A program made the position numbers and the translations under genes. Below, piece after piece: positions 9,015-18,425 of a stretch of 64,000 nucleotides of DNA. The notes beneath the pieces were generated by a model. The model had not been told where the DNA came from. It did no database searches and saw nothing but the letters and a program-made list of their open reading frames with translations. The stretch is from Thermomonas carbonis (GTDB lineage: Bacteria; Pseudomonadota; Gammaproteobacteria; Xanthomonadales; Xanthomonadaceae), in NCBI RefSeq assembly GCF_014396975.1, contig NZ_CP060719.1, positions 124,001 through 188,000 of the forward strand, written 5' to 3'. How positions within the stretch are numbered: position 1 is the first letter of the stretch; the number at the start of each line of letters is the position of its first letter.

Positions 9015-9217
9015 TGGACTCGAAACGCCGCGCATGGCTGTCGCGGCATGCCCTGGGACTGTGGTTCCTGGGCATCGCCGCGATCGGCTTACTGCGCTGG
9101 TGGATGAAGACGGTACGCGATGGCGGATCCGCACACACGCCCGATGCCATGTTGTGGCTGGCCGGCTCGATCGCGATGGCCGCGATCGGACTGGTGGCCT
9201 TATGGCGCAGCCGCTGA
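9014..9217 (+). CDS. Small two-helix membrane protein of unknown function
   Basis: 67 residues. The ATG overlaps the last base of the miaB stop (TGATG), which argues for translational coupling. The protein has two hydrophobic helices (about 14-29 and 45-63), a basic N-terminus and an Arg-rich end. It overlaps the 3' end of the convergent amidohydrolase gene by 18 nt. I do not recognise a family. It could be a real small membrane protein or an unconserved reading frame. Confidence 0.55.
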   Translation: MDSKRRAWLSRHALGLWFLGIAAIGLLRWWMKTVRDGGSAHTPDAMLWLAGSIAMAAIGLVALWRSR

Positions 9218-10885
9218 GGCCTTGCCCGTCGCTTCGTACACCGGCTCGCCGTCGACATACGTGGCCAGCACGCGCAGCGCCCTGAGCGCCTCGCCCGGCA
9301 CCGCCAGCGGATCCTCCGCCAGCACCAGGAAATCCGCGCGTTTGCCGGCTTGCAGGCTGCCCACTTCGGCCTCTGCGAAACCGGCATGGGCCGCATCCAG
9401 GGTGAAGCCGCGCAAGGCTTCATACGCGGTCAGTTTCTCGTTCGGATACCAGCCACCCACCGGCAAGCCGTCGGCATCTGCGCGGGTCACCGCTGACGCC
9501 AGGCCCAGCCGCGGATCGACGCGCTCCACCGGGAAATCGGAACCGAGTGCGAGGCGCGCGCCGCTGTCGCGCAGTTGCCGCCAGGCGTAGGCGCCGACGA
9601 TGCGCTCCGGCCCGACGCGATCCTGCGCCCAGGGCATGTCGCTGGTCGCGTGGGTCGGCTGCATCGAGGCGATCACGTGCAGGCCGGCAAGCCGCGGCAG
9701 GTCCTGCGGCGCCAGCACCTGCGCGTGCTCGATGCGCCAGCGGTGGTCGCCGGCGGCGTCCGCGCCGAGCGCCTTGGCATAGACATCCAGCGTCTCGCGA
9801 TTGCCGCGGTCGCCGATCGCATGCGTTGCCGCCTGCACGCCGCAACGTTTCGCCTTCGCTGTCGCGGCCGCCAGTTGCGCCGGCGACATCACCATCAATC
9901 CGCGGTTGCCGTGGTCGTCGCTGTAGTCCTCCAGCATCGCCGCGCCGCGACTGCCCAGCGCGCCATCGGCATACAGCTTCACCGCGCGCATCTGCAGGCG
10001 ACCGGACGCATGTCGATAGAGTCCATTGCGGCACAGCGATTCCAATGCCTCACCGTCGCCATCCGCCATCGCGGTGATCCGCAGCGGCAGTTGTCCGCGG
10101 TCGGCCAGGCGCTGGAAGCGACGCAGTTCGGCCAGGCTGACGCCGGCATCGTGCACGCCGGTCAGGCCCTGCGAGGCGGCGGCGCGCATGGCGGTGCGCA
10201 AGGCGTGTTCGATGGTCGTTTCGGACATCGGTGGACGCGCCTGTTCGAGCAGCAGCATGGCGTTGTCGATGAACAGGCCGGTCGGCTCGCCGGCGGCATC
10301 GCGGTCGATGCGCCCGCCATCGGGTTGCCAGGCACCAGCCAGGCTGCGACGCACCGCACGCATCGCCGCGCTGTTGGCCCAGCCGGCATGACCATCGACC
10401 CGCGACAACCACACCGGGCGATCCGGGAACGCGGCATCGAGGTCGGCAGCGCTCGGGAACACTTTTTCCGGCCAGTCGTTCTGGTCCCAACCGCCGCCGA
10501 TCAACCACTCGCCGGGCTTGAGCGTCTTCGCATGCGTGCGCAGGCGCTGCAGGATCTCCACCTTGTCGCGCGTCCCGACCAGGTCCGCGGTGATCATCGC
10601 CAGCCCCAGGCCACCAACGTGCGCGTGCGCATCGATCAGTCCCGGCACCAGCGTCGCCTTGCCCAGATCCTGGCGACGCGCCTGCGGGTAGCGCTTCGCC
10701 AACGCATCGACATCACCCACCGCCAGGATGCGTCCGTCCTTGTCGTAGGCCATCGCCGACGCCACCGGCTTCGCCACGTCCATCGTGTGGATGCGCGCGG
10801 CGGTGACCAGGGTCACCCGGTCGTCGGCAATGACCTGTCCCGCCGCCAGCAGCATCGCCGGCACCACCCATGCAAGCTTGCGCAT
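9200..10885 (-). CDS. Exported amidohydrolase, YtcJ-like family
   Basis: 561 residues with a signal peptide (MRKLAWVVPAMLLAAGQVIA). The body matches the YtcJ-type amidohydrolase_3 family: a metal-binding DAHAHVGGLG motif, GGGWDQNDWP, SRVDGHAGWANS, KLYADGALGSRGA, THAIGDRGNRETLD and LALGSDFPVE. Members are zinc-type hydrolases on a TIM barrel, acting on amide or ester bonds; the substrate cannot be told. The start at 10885 is preferred because AAGGGG lies about 7 nt upstream and it opens a normal signal peptide; an upstream ATG at 10918 would add 11 residues. It sits antisense between miaB and phoH, splitting an otherwise conserved gene group. Confidence 0.9.
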   Translation of the reverse strand: MRKLAWVVPAMLLAAGQVIADDRVTLVTAARIHTMDVAKPVASAMAYDKDGRILAVGDVDALAKRYPQARRQDLGKATLVPGLIDAHAHVGGLGLAMITADLVGTRDKVEILQRLRTHAKTLKPGEWLIGGGWDQNDWPEKVFPSAADLDAAFPDRPVWLSRVDGHAGWANSAAMRAVRRSLAGAWQPDGGRIDRDAAGEPTGLFIDNAMLLLEQARPPMSETTIEHALRTAMRAAASQGLTGVHDAGVSLAELRRFQRLADRGQLPLRITAMADGDGEALESLCRNGLYRHASGRLQMRAVKLYADGALGSRGAAMLEDYSDDHGNRGLMVMSPAQLAAATAKAKRCGVQAATHAIGDRGNRETLDVYAKALGADAAGDHRWRIEHAQVLAPQDLPRLAGLHVIASMQPTHATSDMPWAQDRVGPERIVGAYAWRQLRDSGARLALGSDFPVERVDPRLGLASAVTRADADGLPVGGWYPNEKLTAYEALRGFTLDAAHAGFAEAEVGSLQAGKRADFLVLAEDPLAVPGEALRALRVLATYVDGEPVYEATGKASAAAP

Positions 10886-10988
10886 CCCCATTCCCCTTGC
10901 GTTACGAAGCGTGGACATTGGCGCAAGCGCTGGCGGCAGGCAAGCCGCGTTGCGACACCATCACCCATGGCGCGCTACCCTTTGCGGC

Positions 10989-11984
10989 ATGCAGACACAA
11001 CACGATTTCACCCTGGAACCCGACGACATCGAACGCTTGGCCAACATGAGCGGCCCGTTCGATGCCCACCTGCGCTTGATCGAACTGCGACTGGGCGTGG
11101 AGATCGCCAATCGCGGCAACGTATTCCGCGTCGAGGGACGCAATGCGGATGTCGTGGCGCGCGCCGAACGCCTGCTGCGGCAGTTGTACGACGATGCCGC
11201 CGGCGAGGCGCTGGACGAACACGCCATCCACCTGCGCCTGGGCGCATTCGCCGATGCCGATGATGGCGCGTCCGCAGCGTCGAGCAACGCGCATGCGTCG
11301 CAGGAAATCGCCGTGCGGGTCAAGCGCGGCACCCTGCGCGGGCGCGGCGCCAACCAGCAGAAATACCTGCAGGCGATCGCCAGCCACGACATCAACTTCG
11401 GCGTGGGCCCGGCCGGTACCGGCAAGACCTTCCTCGCGGTGGCGATGGCGGTGGATGCGCTCAACCAGTCGCGCGTGCAGCGGGTGATCCTGGTGCGCCC
11501 CGCAGTGGAAGCCGGCGAGAAGCTCGGCTTCCTCCCCGGAGACTTGACCCAGAAAGTCGATCCCTACCTGCGTCCGCTGTACGACGCGCTCTACGAGATG
11601 CTCGGCGTGGAGAAAGTCGCGCGGCTGCTGGAGAAAAACGTCATCGAGATCGCCCCGCTCGCGTACATGCGCGGGCGCACGCTCAACGACGCCTTCGTGA
11701 TCCTCGACGAAGCGCAGAACACCACCATCGAGCAGATGAAGATGTTCCTGACCCGGCTGGGCTTCGGCAGCACCGCGGTGATCACCGGGGACATGACCCA
11801 GACCGACCTGCCCAAGCACGTGAAGTCCGGCCTGCGCGATGCCACCGAGGTACTGCGTGGCGTGGACGGCGTCAGCTTCACCTTCTTCGAGTCCCGCGAC
11901 GTGGTCCGGCATCCGCTGGTGGCGCGCATCGTCAATGCCTACGAGGCCCGCGATGCGCGCGATGCGGCGAGCGGGCCGGCGTAG
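10989..11984 (+). CDS. ybeZ: PhoH family NTPase (YbeZ)
   Basis: 331 residues. An N-terminal KH-like region covers residues 1-100, followed by the PhoH P-loop domain. The Walker A motif is GPAGTGKTF, then ILVRPAVEAGEKLGFLPGD, the Walker B-like VILDEAQN, and TGDMTQTDLP, all diagnostic of PhoH/YbeZ. The family is a putative RNA-handling ATPase that works with the endoribonuclease YbeY in rRNA maturation and quality control. ybeY is two genes downstream, separated by an unknown secreted-protein gene. Despite the family name, there is no sign here of direct phosphate control. Confidence 0.95.
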   Translation: MQTQHDFTLEPDDIERLANMSGPFDAHLRLIELRLGVEIANRGNVFRVEGRNADVVARAERLLRQLYDDAAGEALDEHAIHLRLGAFADADDGASAASSNAHASQEIAVRVKRGTLRGRGANQQKYLQAIASHDINFGVGPAGTGKTFLAVAMAVDALNQSRVQRVILVRPAVEAGEKLGFLPGDLTQKVDPYLRPLYDALYEMLGVEKVARLLEKNVIEIAPLAYMRGRTLNDAFVILDEAQNTTIEQMKMFLTRLGFGSTAVITGDMTQTDLPKHVKSGLRDATEVLRGVDGVSFTFFESRDVVRHPLVARIVNAYEARDARDAASGPA

Positions 11985-12015
11985 ACTGCGGCCTCACGCA
12001 CCGCGCGGCGACCAC

Positions 12016-12909
12016 ATGCACACGATTTCCCCACGCACGTTCATCGCCATCGCGCTGGCACTCGGGTTCGCGTTGCCTGCGCATGCGGGAAAACCCGATG
12101 CGCCCGCGGCCGCCGATGCAGCAGAACGCCCGCTCATCGAAACCAGCTACCTGATCGCACCGGAGCGGATCGGCGACTTCGTGCTGGAAGGCAGCCGTTA
12201 CGACGACAAGAACAAATACGCCGGTGCCGGATTCCGCTACGCGTTGAAAGACCATCAGGAAACCCGTTTCGACGTGTTCGTCTATCCGTCCGGGCGCGCG
12301 CCGCAGGCGGAAGCGACCGCTTCTGGCATGGTCGATTTCCGCGGCAGCCTCGAACATGCCCGGCAGGCAGGCCATGTGCGCGACCTGCAATTCCTGTCCG
12401 ACGAGGATTTCCCGCTGGAAGCGCCAGAGCCCGCCAAGCCGGCTGCCGCTTCCGATGCCAAGCTCGATGCGGCGTTGCTGCAGGCGATCGCGTCGACGAA
12501 CACCGTTGGCAAGCGCTTGCGCATGCACAACACGATGGTCAACGGCGGATTCCCGATGGCCTCGAACGGCTATCTGTTCCATCGACAGTTGTATTTCTTC
12601 AAGGTGCGGGCATCGGCCGCGCGCGACCGCATCGACCAGGCCGCGTTCGATGCGCTGACTGACCTTGCGGCGCGCACGCTGGTGCCGGCGATCGAAGTGG
12701 CGAATGTGGGCGGTTGCGCGAACGCGGACATCGTCATCGACACCGACGCCAATCCCGACGGGATGGCCGCGGCCCTGGTCCGTCGCGCGGCCGAGATCCA
12801 GGGCGAGAACTGCTTCAAGGACGCAGCCAGCGCCAAGCTCGACGAGAAATCGGAAGGCGCTCGCGTCGTGCGCATCGACTTCAACGCCAGCGAGTGGAAA
12901 TCCCGATGA
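12016..12909 (+). CDS. Secreted protein of unknown function
   Basis: 297 residues with a clear signal peptide ([21 protein letters not shown], cut here for length). The mature part has the repeated-looking patterns [18 protein letters not shown] and [10 protein letters not shown], and two Cys near the C-terminus (VGGCANADI and GENCFKD) that could form a disulfide. I do not recognise a domain. The gene is inserted between phoH and ybeY and overlaps the ybeY start by 4 nt (ATGA), so it is probably co-expressed with them although the product is exported. Its presence in this otherwise tight cluster is a lineage feature worth checking. Confidence 0.8.
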   Translation: MHTISPRTFIAIALALGFALPAHAGKPDAPAAADAAERPLIETSYLIAPERIGDFVLEGSRYDDKNKYAGAGFRYALKDHQETRFDVFVYPSGRAPQAEATASGMVDFRGSLEHARQAGHVRDLQFLSDEDFPLEAPEPAKPAAASDAKLDAALLQAIASTNTVGKRLRMHNTMVNGGFPMASNGYLFHRQLYFFKVRASAARDRIDQAAFDALTDLAARTLVPAIEVANVGGCANADIVIDTDANPDGMAAALVRRAAEIQGENCFKDAASAKLDEKSEGARVVRIDFNASEWKSR

Positions 12910-13388
12910 CCAAGGGCCCCATCCGCCTGGATGTCGCCGTGGGTTACGCCGCGCCGCGCGCGGGGATTCCCGCGGCGGTGAGTTTCCGCAAGTGGGTGGC
13001 GGCGGCACTGGCCGGGCGCATCCGCGAGGCCGACCTGGCGATCCGCATCGTCGACGAGAAGGAAGGCCGCTCGCTCAACCACCATTACCGCGGCAAGGAC
13101 TACGCCACCAACGTGCTCAGCTTCCCGGCGGAATTGCCGGAAGGGCTGCCGGAAGGCGTGAAGCTGCCGCTGCTCGGCGACCTGGTGTTGTGCGCGCCGG
13201 TGATCGCGCGCGAGGCGCAGGAACAGGGCAAGCCGCTGGCCGCGCATTACGCGCACCTGACCGTGCACGGTGCCCTGCACCTGCTGGGCTGGGACCACGA
13301 GGACGCGCGCGAGGCCGAGGCGATGGAACAGCTGGAACGCGAGATCCTGGCCGGCATGGGCCTGCCCGATCCCTATCTGGAATCCTGA
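12906..13388 (+). CDS. ybeY: Endoribonuclease YbeY
   Basis: 160 residues. It is a single-strand endoribonuclease needed for 16S rRNA 3'-end maturation and 70S ribosome quality control. The zinc-binding signature [11 protein letters not shown] is intact (H-x3-H-x5-H pattern near residue 115), and [14 protein letters not shown], the family's conserved middle motif, is present. The ATG overlaps the stop of the preceding secreted-protein gene. It is convergent with the TPR protein gene, leaving only 18 bp between stops. Confidence 0.96.
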   Translation: MTKGPIRLDVAVGYAAPRAGIPAAVSFRKWVAAALAGRIREADLAIRIVDEKEGRSLNHHYRGKDYATNVLSFPAELPEGLPEGVKLPLLGDLVLCAPVIAREAQEQGKPLAAHYAHLTVHGALHLLGWDHEDAREAEAMEQLEREILAGMGLPDPYLES

Positions 13389-13406
13389 GCCCGGCGTTGC
13401 CTGCGG

Positions 13407-15089
13407 TCAGGGCGTGTTGCCGCCCGCGGGCTTGGCCAGCGGCGCTTTCGCCGTCTCCTGCACCAGGTCGAGCTCGCGCAGCAGGGCGATGAAGCGCGGG
13501 TCTTCCGCATAGCGCGACACGAACGGCATGTAGCGGATCTCCACGATCCCGGGATCGCCGGCGTCGCGGGCCGCTTCCAGCCATTTGAACATCGCCGCTT
13601 CGTCGTCGCGCTGCGCGTAGATGCCAGCGATCTGGGTCGCCGCGCCCTCCGGGTTGTCGCGGATCAGCCGCTGCAATTCCGCATCGGACAGGTCGCGCTG
13701 GCCATTCGCCCAATGCGCCATCGCCAGCGCATACGCCTTCCACAACGGATCCGGTTCCTGTTGGGCGATGGCGATCGCTTCGGGGGCGCGGTTCTGCTGG
13801 AACATCGCGAGCGCCTGGAATGCACGCACCACCGAGAGGTCGGGCCGCAACGTCAACGCCTGCCCGAGCACGTGTTCCGCTTCGGCGTAATCGTTCATGC
13901 CCAGGTAGATGCCGCCCAGGTTGTACAGCGCCGTGGCCGACAACGGGTTCAGCCGCAGCGCGCGTCGCAGGGTGGCCGCCGCGTCCTCCAGCCGGCCGAA
14001 TGCGGTCTGGCGGATCGCCAGACTGTGCAGCAACGAGGCATCCCGCGGACTCAGCGCCAGCGCGCGCTCGGTCTCGGCCAATGCACCGGCCTGGTCCAGC
14101 GCGATGCTGCCCAGCCACGCCGCATTGGCCGCATGCGCCTCGGCGCTATCGGGTGCGAGCCGAAGCGCGGTGGCGGCCTCGCGGCGGGCCTTCTCGCCGG
14201 CTTCGCGGACATCGCCGGCCTGCACCGGGAACCGCGTGGCCAGCTGGATGCGCGCCAGCGCCAGCCGTGCATGCGCATATCCGTAAGCGGCATCGAGACC
14301 GATCGCGCGCTCGTAGTCGGCAATCGCGGCCGTGACGCTGTCCGCATCGCCGCCCTTCAGGGCCGCATCGCCAGCGAGCAGCGCCTCGTAGGCTGCCAGG
14401 TCACCGCCCGGTGGCCGCTGGTCTTGCTCGCCCTGCGGTGCAGGCAGGCGCTTGACCTTCAACGCCGAGCCGATCGCCGCAGCCATCTCGTCCTGCACCT
14501 TGAACAACTCGGCGTACGGGCGCTGGTAGCGGTTGAACCAGACCGTGCTGCCATCGGCGACGCTGACCAGCGCGGCATCGATGCGTAGCGTCTCGCCCTC
14601 GCGGCTGGCAGTGCCTCGCAGCAGATGTGTGGCACCCAGTGCCTTGCCGAGCGTTGCCGGCAACGATTTCGGATCGCGTTGCTGGAAGGACGATTCCGGG
14701 CTGGTCACCGCGACCCCGTCGAATTGCGCCAGCGCGCCGACCAGCTGCGCGGACAGGCCATCGTTGAACGCCTGGCCGACATCGCTGCCGCCCTTGAGCG
14801 CATCGACCAGGTGTTGGGATGAATCCTCGGCAGCGGCCGGTGTGGCGGTATCGCTCGCTTCCAGCGCCAGCGGCAGCACCGCGATGACGATGGCAGGCAA
14901 CTGGTCGGTGGTTGCGGCGACCGGCTCTGGCGATGCCGCCGGCACTGCCTCCCCCGGTTTCGGCTTCCCGGCCAGTCCGAAGGCGACGTATCCGCCGACC
15001 AGCACGGCCAGCACCCCCGCGGCGACGGCCAACTTCACCCACGGCTTGCGCGGTTCCGGCTTGATCAGAAGGCCGTCGTCTCTTGCCAA
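13407..15089 (-). CDS. Membrane-anchored TPR protein with TolB/FlgO-like N-terminal domain
   Basis: About 560 residues. A short cytoplasmic N-terminus and one transmembrane helix (about 20-40) are followed by a TolB-amino-terminal-like domain (IVIAVLPL, then FNDGLSAQLVGAL and GATHLLRGTASREGETLRIDA). The remainder is built of TPR-type helical pairs from ~230 to 480. In relatives this arrangement is often preceded by a winged-helix DNA-binding domain (CadC-like); that domain is missing here. The start shown is a TTG behind GGGGTG; a GTG 18 codons further in (VKLAVAAGV) is an alternative. Its role is unknown, but TPR scaffolds usually mediate protein contacts. Confidence 0.8.
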   Translation of the reverse strand: MARDDGLLIKPEPRKPWVKLAVAAGVLAVLVGGYVAFGLAGKPKPGEAVPAASPEPVAATTDQLPAIVIAVLPLALEASDTATPAAAEDSSQHLVDALKGGSDVGQAFNDGLSAQLVGALAQFDGVAVTSPESSFQQRDPKSLPATLGKALGATHLLRGTASREGETLRIDAALVSVADGSTVWFNRYQRPYAELFKVQDEMAAAIGSALKVKRLPAPQGEQDQRPPGGDLAAYEALLAGDAALKGGDADSVTAAIADYERAIGLDAAYGYAHARLALARIQLATRFPVQAGDVREAGEKARREAATALRLAPDSAEAHAANAAWLGSIALDQAGALAETERALALSPRDASLLHSLAIRQTAFGRLEDAAATLRRALRLNPLSATALYNLGGIYLGMNDYAEAEHVLGQALTLRPDLSVVRAFQALAMFQQNRAPEAIAIAQQEPDPLWKAYALAMAHWANGQRDLSDAELQRLIRDNPEGAATQIAGIYAQRDDEAAMFKWLEAARDAGDPGIVEIRYMPFVSRYAEDPRFIALLRELDLVQETAKAPLAKPAGGNTP

Positions 15090-15266
15090 GCTGCACCCCG
15101 TGCATGGCCGGCGCGATGCCGGCTCCCCGTTGCCAGTGTCCGCAATGGCCCGTGGCCACGCAACCGGACGGGCAGCCTATGCCGCCGCCCGGCGCACGCG
15201 ATTCACCGCCATGCCGCGCCGATTCGCTAGACTCGCCGGGTACACCCACAGGCAACCCCGCGCACC

Positions 15267-16145
15267 ATGTCCGAGGACGACAGTCGGCAAGACGCCGATT
15301 CCGCTGAACGCAGCGGCGACAAACCACGCCGCTCCTGGCTGGACCGCATCAGCGCCGCCCTGTCGGGCGAGCCCACCACCCGCGAGGACCTCGTCGAGTT
15401 GCTGCGCGATGTGCAGGCCGACGGCCTGATCGCCGCCGACACCCTGCGGATGATGGAGGGTGCCATCGCGGTGGCCGACCTCACCGTCGGCGACGTGATG
15501 GTCTCCCGCGCGCAGATGGTCGCGCTGCCGGCCGACGGCAAGTTCCTAGACCTGATGAAACAGGTGGTCGAATCCGGCCACTCGCGCTTTCCGGTGCATG
15601 GCGAGGACAAGGACGAGATCCTGGGCATCCTGCTGGCCAAGGACCTTCTGCGCGGCGTGGTTGCCGACAACGGCCCCGGCACCATCCGCGAACTGCTGCG
15701 CCCGGCGGTGCTGATCCCCGAATCGAAGAAACTCAACGTCTTGCTGCGCGAGTTCCGCCAGTCGCGCAACCACATGGCCATCGTCATCGACGAATACGGC
15801 GGCGTGGCCGGACTGGTGACCATCGAGGACGTGCTGGAGCAGATCGTCGGCGACATCGACGACGAGCACGACGAGGCCGAGGACGATTCGCAGTTGATCG
15901 CGGCGCAGGACGACGGCCAGTTCGTGGTCGATGCGCTGACCCCGATCGACGACTTCAACGAGCGCTTCGGCGCCGATTTCGACGACGACGAATACGACAC
16001 CATCGGCGGCCTGGTCACCGATGCCGTCGGCCACCTGCCCGAAGTCGGCGAGGAATTGGCCCTGGGCCGCTTCGGCTTCCGGGTGGCGCGTGCGGACGCG
16101 CGACGCTTGCTGACCCTGCACGTGACCGTGCATGCGGATCACTGA
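15267..16145 (+). CDS. corC: CorC/HlyC-family CBS-domain protein (YbeX)
   Basis: 292 residues, soluble. A CBS-pair domain spans about residues 75-200 (VGDVMVSRAQMVALP, IDEYGGVAGLVTIEDVLEQIVGDI), followed by the CorC_HlyC C-terminal domain (DTIGGLVTDAVGHLPEVGE). CorC was described as assisting cobalt/magnesium efflux through CorA, and YbeX has also been linked to ribosome metabolism. corA lies two genes downstream on the same strand. A TAGACT -10-like hexamer occurs about 40 bp upstream of the ATG. The gene usually precedes lnt; here a DUF4105 gene takes that place. Confidence 0.94.
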   Translation: MSEDDSRQDADSAERSGDKPRRSWLDRISAALSGEPTTREDLVELLRDVQADGLIAADTLRMMEGAIAVADLTVGDVMVSRAQMVALPADGKFLDLMKQVVESGHSRFPVHGEDKDEILGILLAKDLLRGVVADNGPGTIRELLRPAVLIPESKKLNVLLREFRQSRNHMAIVIDEYGGVAGLVTIEDVLEQIVGDIDDEHDEAEDDSQLIAAQDDGQFVVDALTPIDDFNERFGADFDDDEYDTIGGLVTDAVGHLPEVGEELALGRFGFRVARADARRLLTLHVTVHADH

Positions 16146-16151
16146 GCGCCT

Positions 16152-16190
16152 TGCCCCTTCCCCTGCTCGCAGGGGAGCGATGGGGTGGGG
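16152..16190. repeat. REP-like hairpin at the DUF4105 start
   Basis: The corC-DUF4105 junction carries a hairpin with arms CCCCTG (16160-16165) and CAGGGG (16170-16175), loop CTCG, and a GGGGTGGGG tail. It resembles the GC-rich dispersed repeats of Xanthomonadaceae that translate as LAPSPA-type peptides. If translation began at 16132, this repeat would be coding; it more likely lies at the ribosome-binding site of the downstream gene. Confidence 0.45.
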
Positions 16191-17391
16191 TCTGCTGTTC
16201 GCGCTGCTGCTAGCGCTTTTCATGGGCGGTGCCCAAGCGCAATCGCCCACACCCGATCAACAACCCGCGCCGCGCATCGGCGTGGTCACCATGGGGCCCG
16301 GCGAGGTCTTCTGGGAACGCTTCGGCCACAACGCCATCGTGGTCGATGACGGCGCGGCCGCCGGGCCGACCAGCTACAACTTCGGATTCTTCGACCTGGC
16401 CGAAGACGGCTTCATCGGCCGCTTCGTGCGCGGCGAGATGCAATACATGCTGGTGGCGCTGCCGCTGGAGGAAGACCTGCACTACTACCGCGAGGTCGGC
16501 CGCGGCGCGACCCTGCAGTGGCTGGATCTGGATCCCGCACAGGCCCGTGCGCTGGCTGACGCACTCGCGGAGAACGCGAAACCCGAGAACGCCCGCTACC
16601 GCTACGACTACTACACCGACAACTGCGCCACCCGCGTGCGCGACGCGATCGATCGCGCGCTGGGCGGGCAGTTGCGCCGACAACTTGAAGTGCGTTCGAG
16701 CGGCGATACCTACCGCGGCGAATCGGTGCGGCTGGCCTCGCCGGCTGCGTGGATGCGGGTCGGTTTCGACCTGGCTCTGGGCCCAGTCGCCGACCGGCCG
16801 CTGACCCGCTGGCAGCAAGCGTTCCTGCCGCGCCGACTGGCCGACGACCTCGGCGAAGCCAAGCGTGCCGATGGGCGTCCGCTGGTCGCATCGGCGATCG
16901 AACTGCTTCCACAACGGCAGGCCGCGGAGCCGATCGGCCGTGCGCCGCGGTTGTGGCCGTGGCTGCTGGCCGGTGCATTCGCAGGCATCGCAGTGCTGTG
17001 GCTGGCCGGCCGGCGTCCGCGCCTGCTGGCGGGATTCGCGGCGGGATTCTGGCTGACCTGCGGGTTGCTGGGGCTGGTGCTGTTGCTGAGCTGGATCTTC
17101 ACCGAGCATCGCGCGCTGTGGGCCAACCGCAACCTGCTGCTGCTGAATCCGCTGTGCCTGCTGCTGTTGCCCGGTGCCTGGTCGCTGCTGCGCGGGCGCT
17201 CGCCATCGATGCGCTTCCGCAACGTGCTCATCGTGGTCGCGGTGCTGGCGGCATTGGCCTGCGTGCCGCTGTGGCTGCAGGTACTGCCGCAGCGCAACGG
17301 CCACTGGATCGCACTGCTGCTGCCGATCCATGCCGCATTCGCCTGGGCCTGGTCACGTCCGCGCGCACCTGATCGCAATCGCACGGGTTGA
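16180..17391 (+). CDS. DUF4105 exported/membrane protein
   Basis: 403 residues from the start at 16180, where MGWGLLFALLLALFMGGAQAQ (first 20 residues) forms a signal peptide. The soluble N-terminal half is a DUF4105 domain: GPGEVFWERFGHNAIVV, TSYNFGFFDL, then YRYDYYTDNCATRVRDAID. Its conserved His, Asn and Cys suggest an NlpC/P60-like hydrolase fold, but this is inference. The C-terminal half has about four hydrophobic helices. An alternative ATG at 16132 would overlap corC by 14 nt and place a repeat-derived peptide before the signal sequence, so it is less likely. Confidence 0.82.
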   Translation: MGWGLLFALLLALFMGGAQAQSPTPDQQPAPRIGVVTMGPGEVFWERFGHNAIVVDDGAAAGPTSYNFGFFDLAEDGFIGRFVRGEMQYMLVALPLEEDLHYYREVGRGATLQWLDLDPAQARALADALAENAKPENARYRYDYYTDNCATRVRDAIDRALGGQLRRQLEVRSSGDTYRGESVRLASPAAWMRVGFDLALGPVADRPLTRWQQAFLPRRLADDLGEAKRADGRPLVASAIELLPQRQAAEPIGRAPRLWPWLLAGAFAGIAVLWLAGRRPRLLAGFAAGFWLTCGLLGLVLLLSWIFTEHRALWANRNLLLLNPLCLLLLPGAWSLLRGRSPSMRFRNVLIVVAVLAALACVPLWLQVLPQRNGHWIALLLPIHAAFAWAWSRPRAPDRNRTG

Positions 17392-17422
17392 TGGCGACGC
17401 CGGTGGCGTGCAGGATGCCGCG

Positions 17423-18424
17423 ATGGATGCCGACACCCGAATCGCCCTGCCCGACTGCGTGGTCAACTGCGCGGCGTACGACCGCAGCGGCCGCCGCCGC
17501 GACATCGGCCTGGACGCGATCAGCGACGTGCTGGCGGTCGACGATGGCAGCTTCGTCTGGGTCGGCCTGTACGAACCCGAGGCCTCGCTGCTCGACAAGC
17601 TGCAGGAGGAATTCAACCTGCACGATCTCGCCATCGAGGATGCCCAGAACGCGCACCAGCGGCCCAAGCTGGAGAGCTACGGCAATTCGCTGTTCATCGC
17701 CGCCCACACCGCGCAGCGCGTGGATGGCCACGTGCGCTTCGGCGAGACCCACCTGTTCGTCGGCCCGCGCTTCCTGGTCACGGTGCGCCACGGTGCCTCG
17801 CTGAGCTTCGCCTCGGTGCGCCAGCGACTGGAGCGCGAGCCGGACATGCTGGCGCAGGGGCCGAGCGCCGCCTTGCACGCGGTGCTGGATTTCATCGTCG
17901 ACAACTACCAGCCGATCGTCTCCGACTTCGAACAGGAACTGGATGCGCTGGAACACGAGGTGTTCGCCGAGAGCTACCGGCGCGGCACCATCCGCCGGCT
18001 GTACGAACTGCGCAAGGAACTCACCCAGATGCGCATGGCGGTGGCGCCGATGCAGGACATCCTGTCGCAGCTGATGCGCAACCCCGGCCTCGCCATTCCG
18101 GATGAAGTGAAGCCGTATTTCCGCGACGTGCTCGACCATGCCGCGCGGGTCGGCGACACCATCGACACCCTGCGCGAAATGGTGACGGCGGCGATGAACG
18201 TGAACCTGTCGCTGGTCACCGTGGCGCAGGGCGAAGTGGTCAAACGCCTGGCCGGCTGGGCCGGCCTGCTGGCCGCACCGACCCTGATCACCAGCTGGTA
18301 CGGCATGAACTTCGAGCACATGCCGGAACTGCACGGGCGCTACAGCTACTGGATCCTGATCGGCGGCGTGGCGCTGTTCTGCATCGGCCTGTACAGCTAC
18401 CTGCGCAAGGTGCGCTGGCTCTGA
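17423..18424 (+). CDS. corA: Magnesium/cobalt transporter CorA
   Basis: 333 residues, typical CorA length. A large cytoplasmic funnel domain is followed by two C-terminal transmembrane helices. The selectivity motif YGMNFEHMPEL (GMN) sits between them, and the MPEL loop is intact. The basic C-terminal end (RKVRWL) is also typical. CorA forms a pentameric Mg2+ channel in the inner membrane. The start at 17423 gives MDADTRIALP. A corC homologue two genes upstream fits a shared divalent-metal role. Convergent with the DUF819 gene, one base between them. Confidence 0.96.
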   Translation: MDADTRIALPDCVVNCAAYDRSGRRRDIGLDAISDVLAVDDGSFVWVGLYEPEASLLDKLQEEFNLHDLAIEDAQNAHQRPKLESYGNSLFIAAHTAQRVDGHVRFGETHLFVGPRFLVTVRHGASLSFASVRQRLEREPDMLAQGPSAALHAVLDFIVDNYQPIVSDFEQELDALEHEVFAESYRRGTIRRLYELRKELTQMRMAVAPMQDILSQLMRNPGLAIPDEVKPYFRDVLDHAARVGDTIDTLREMVTAAMNVNLSLVTVAQGEVVKRLAGWAGLLAAPTLITSWYGMNFEHMPELHGRYSYWILIGGVALFCIGLYSYLRKVRWL

Positions 18425-18425
18425 C

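Noticed and set aside
9575..11263. 562-residue plus-strand open frame opposite the amidohydrolase gene
   Set aside because: Arg/His/Ala-rich translation with no domain, antisense to a well-supported gene; a typical high-GC shadow frame.
10989..11984. phoH as part of the phosphate regulon
   Set aside because: The product is the YbeZ type, linked to ybeY and rRNA maturation; no Pho-like box is visible upstream.
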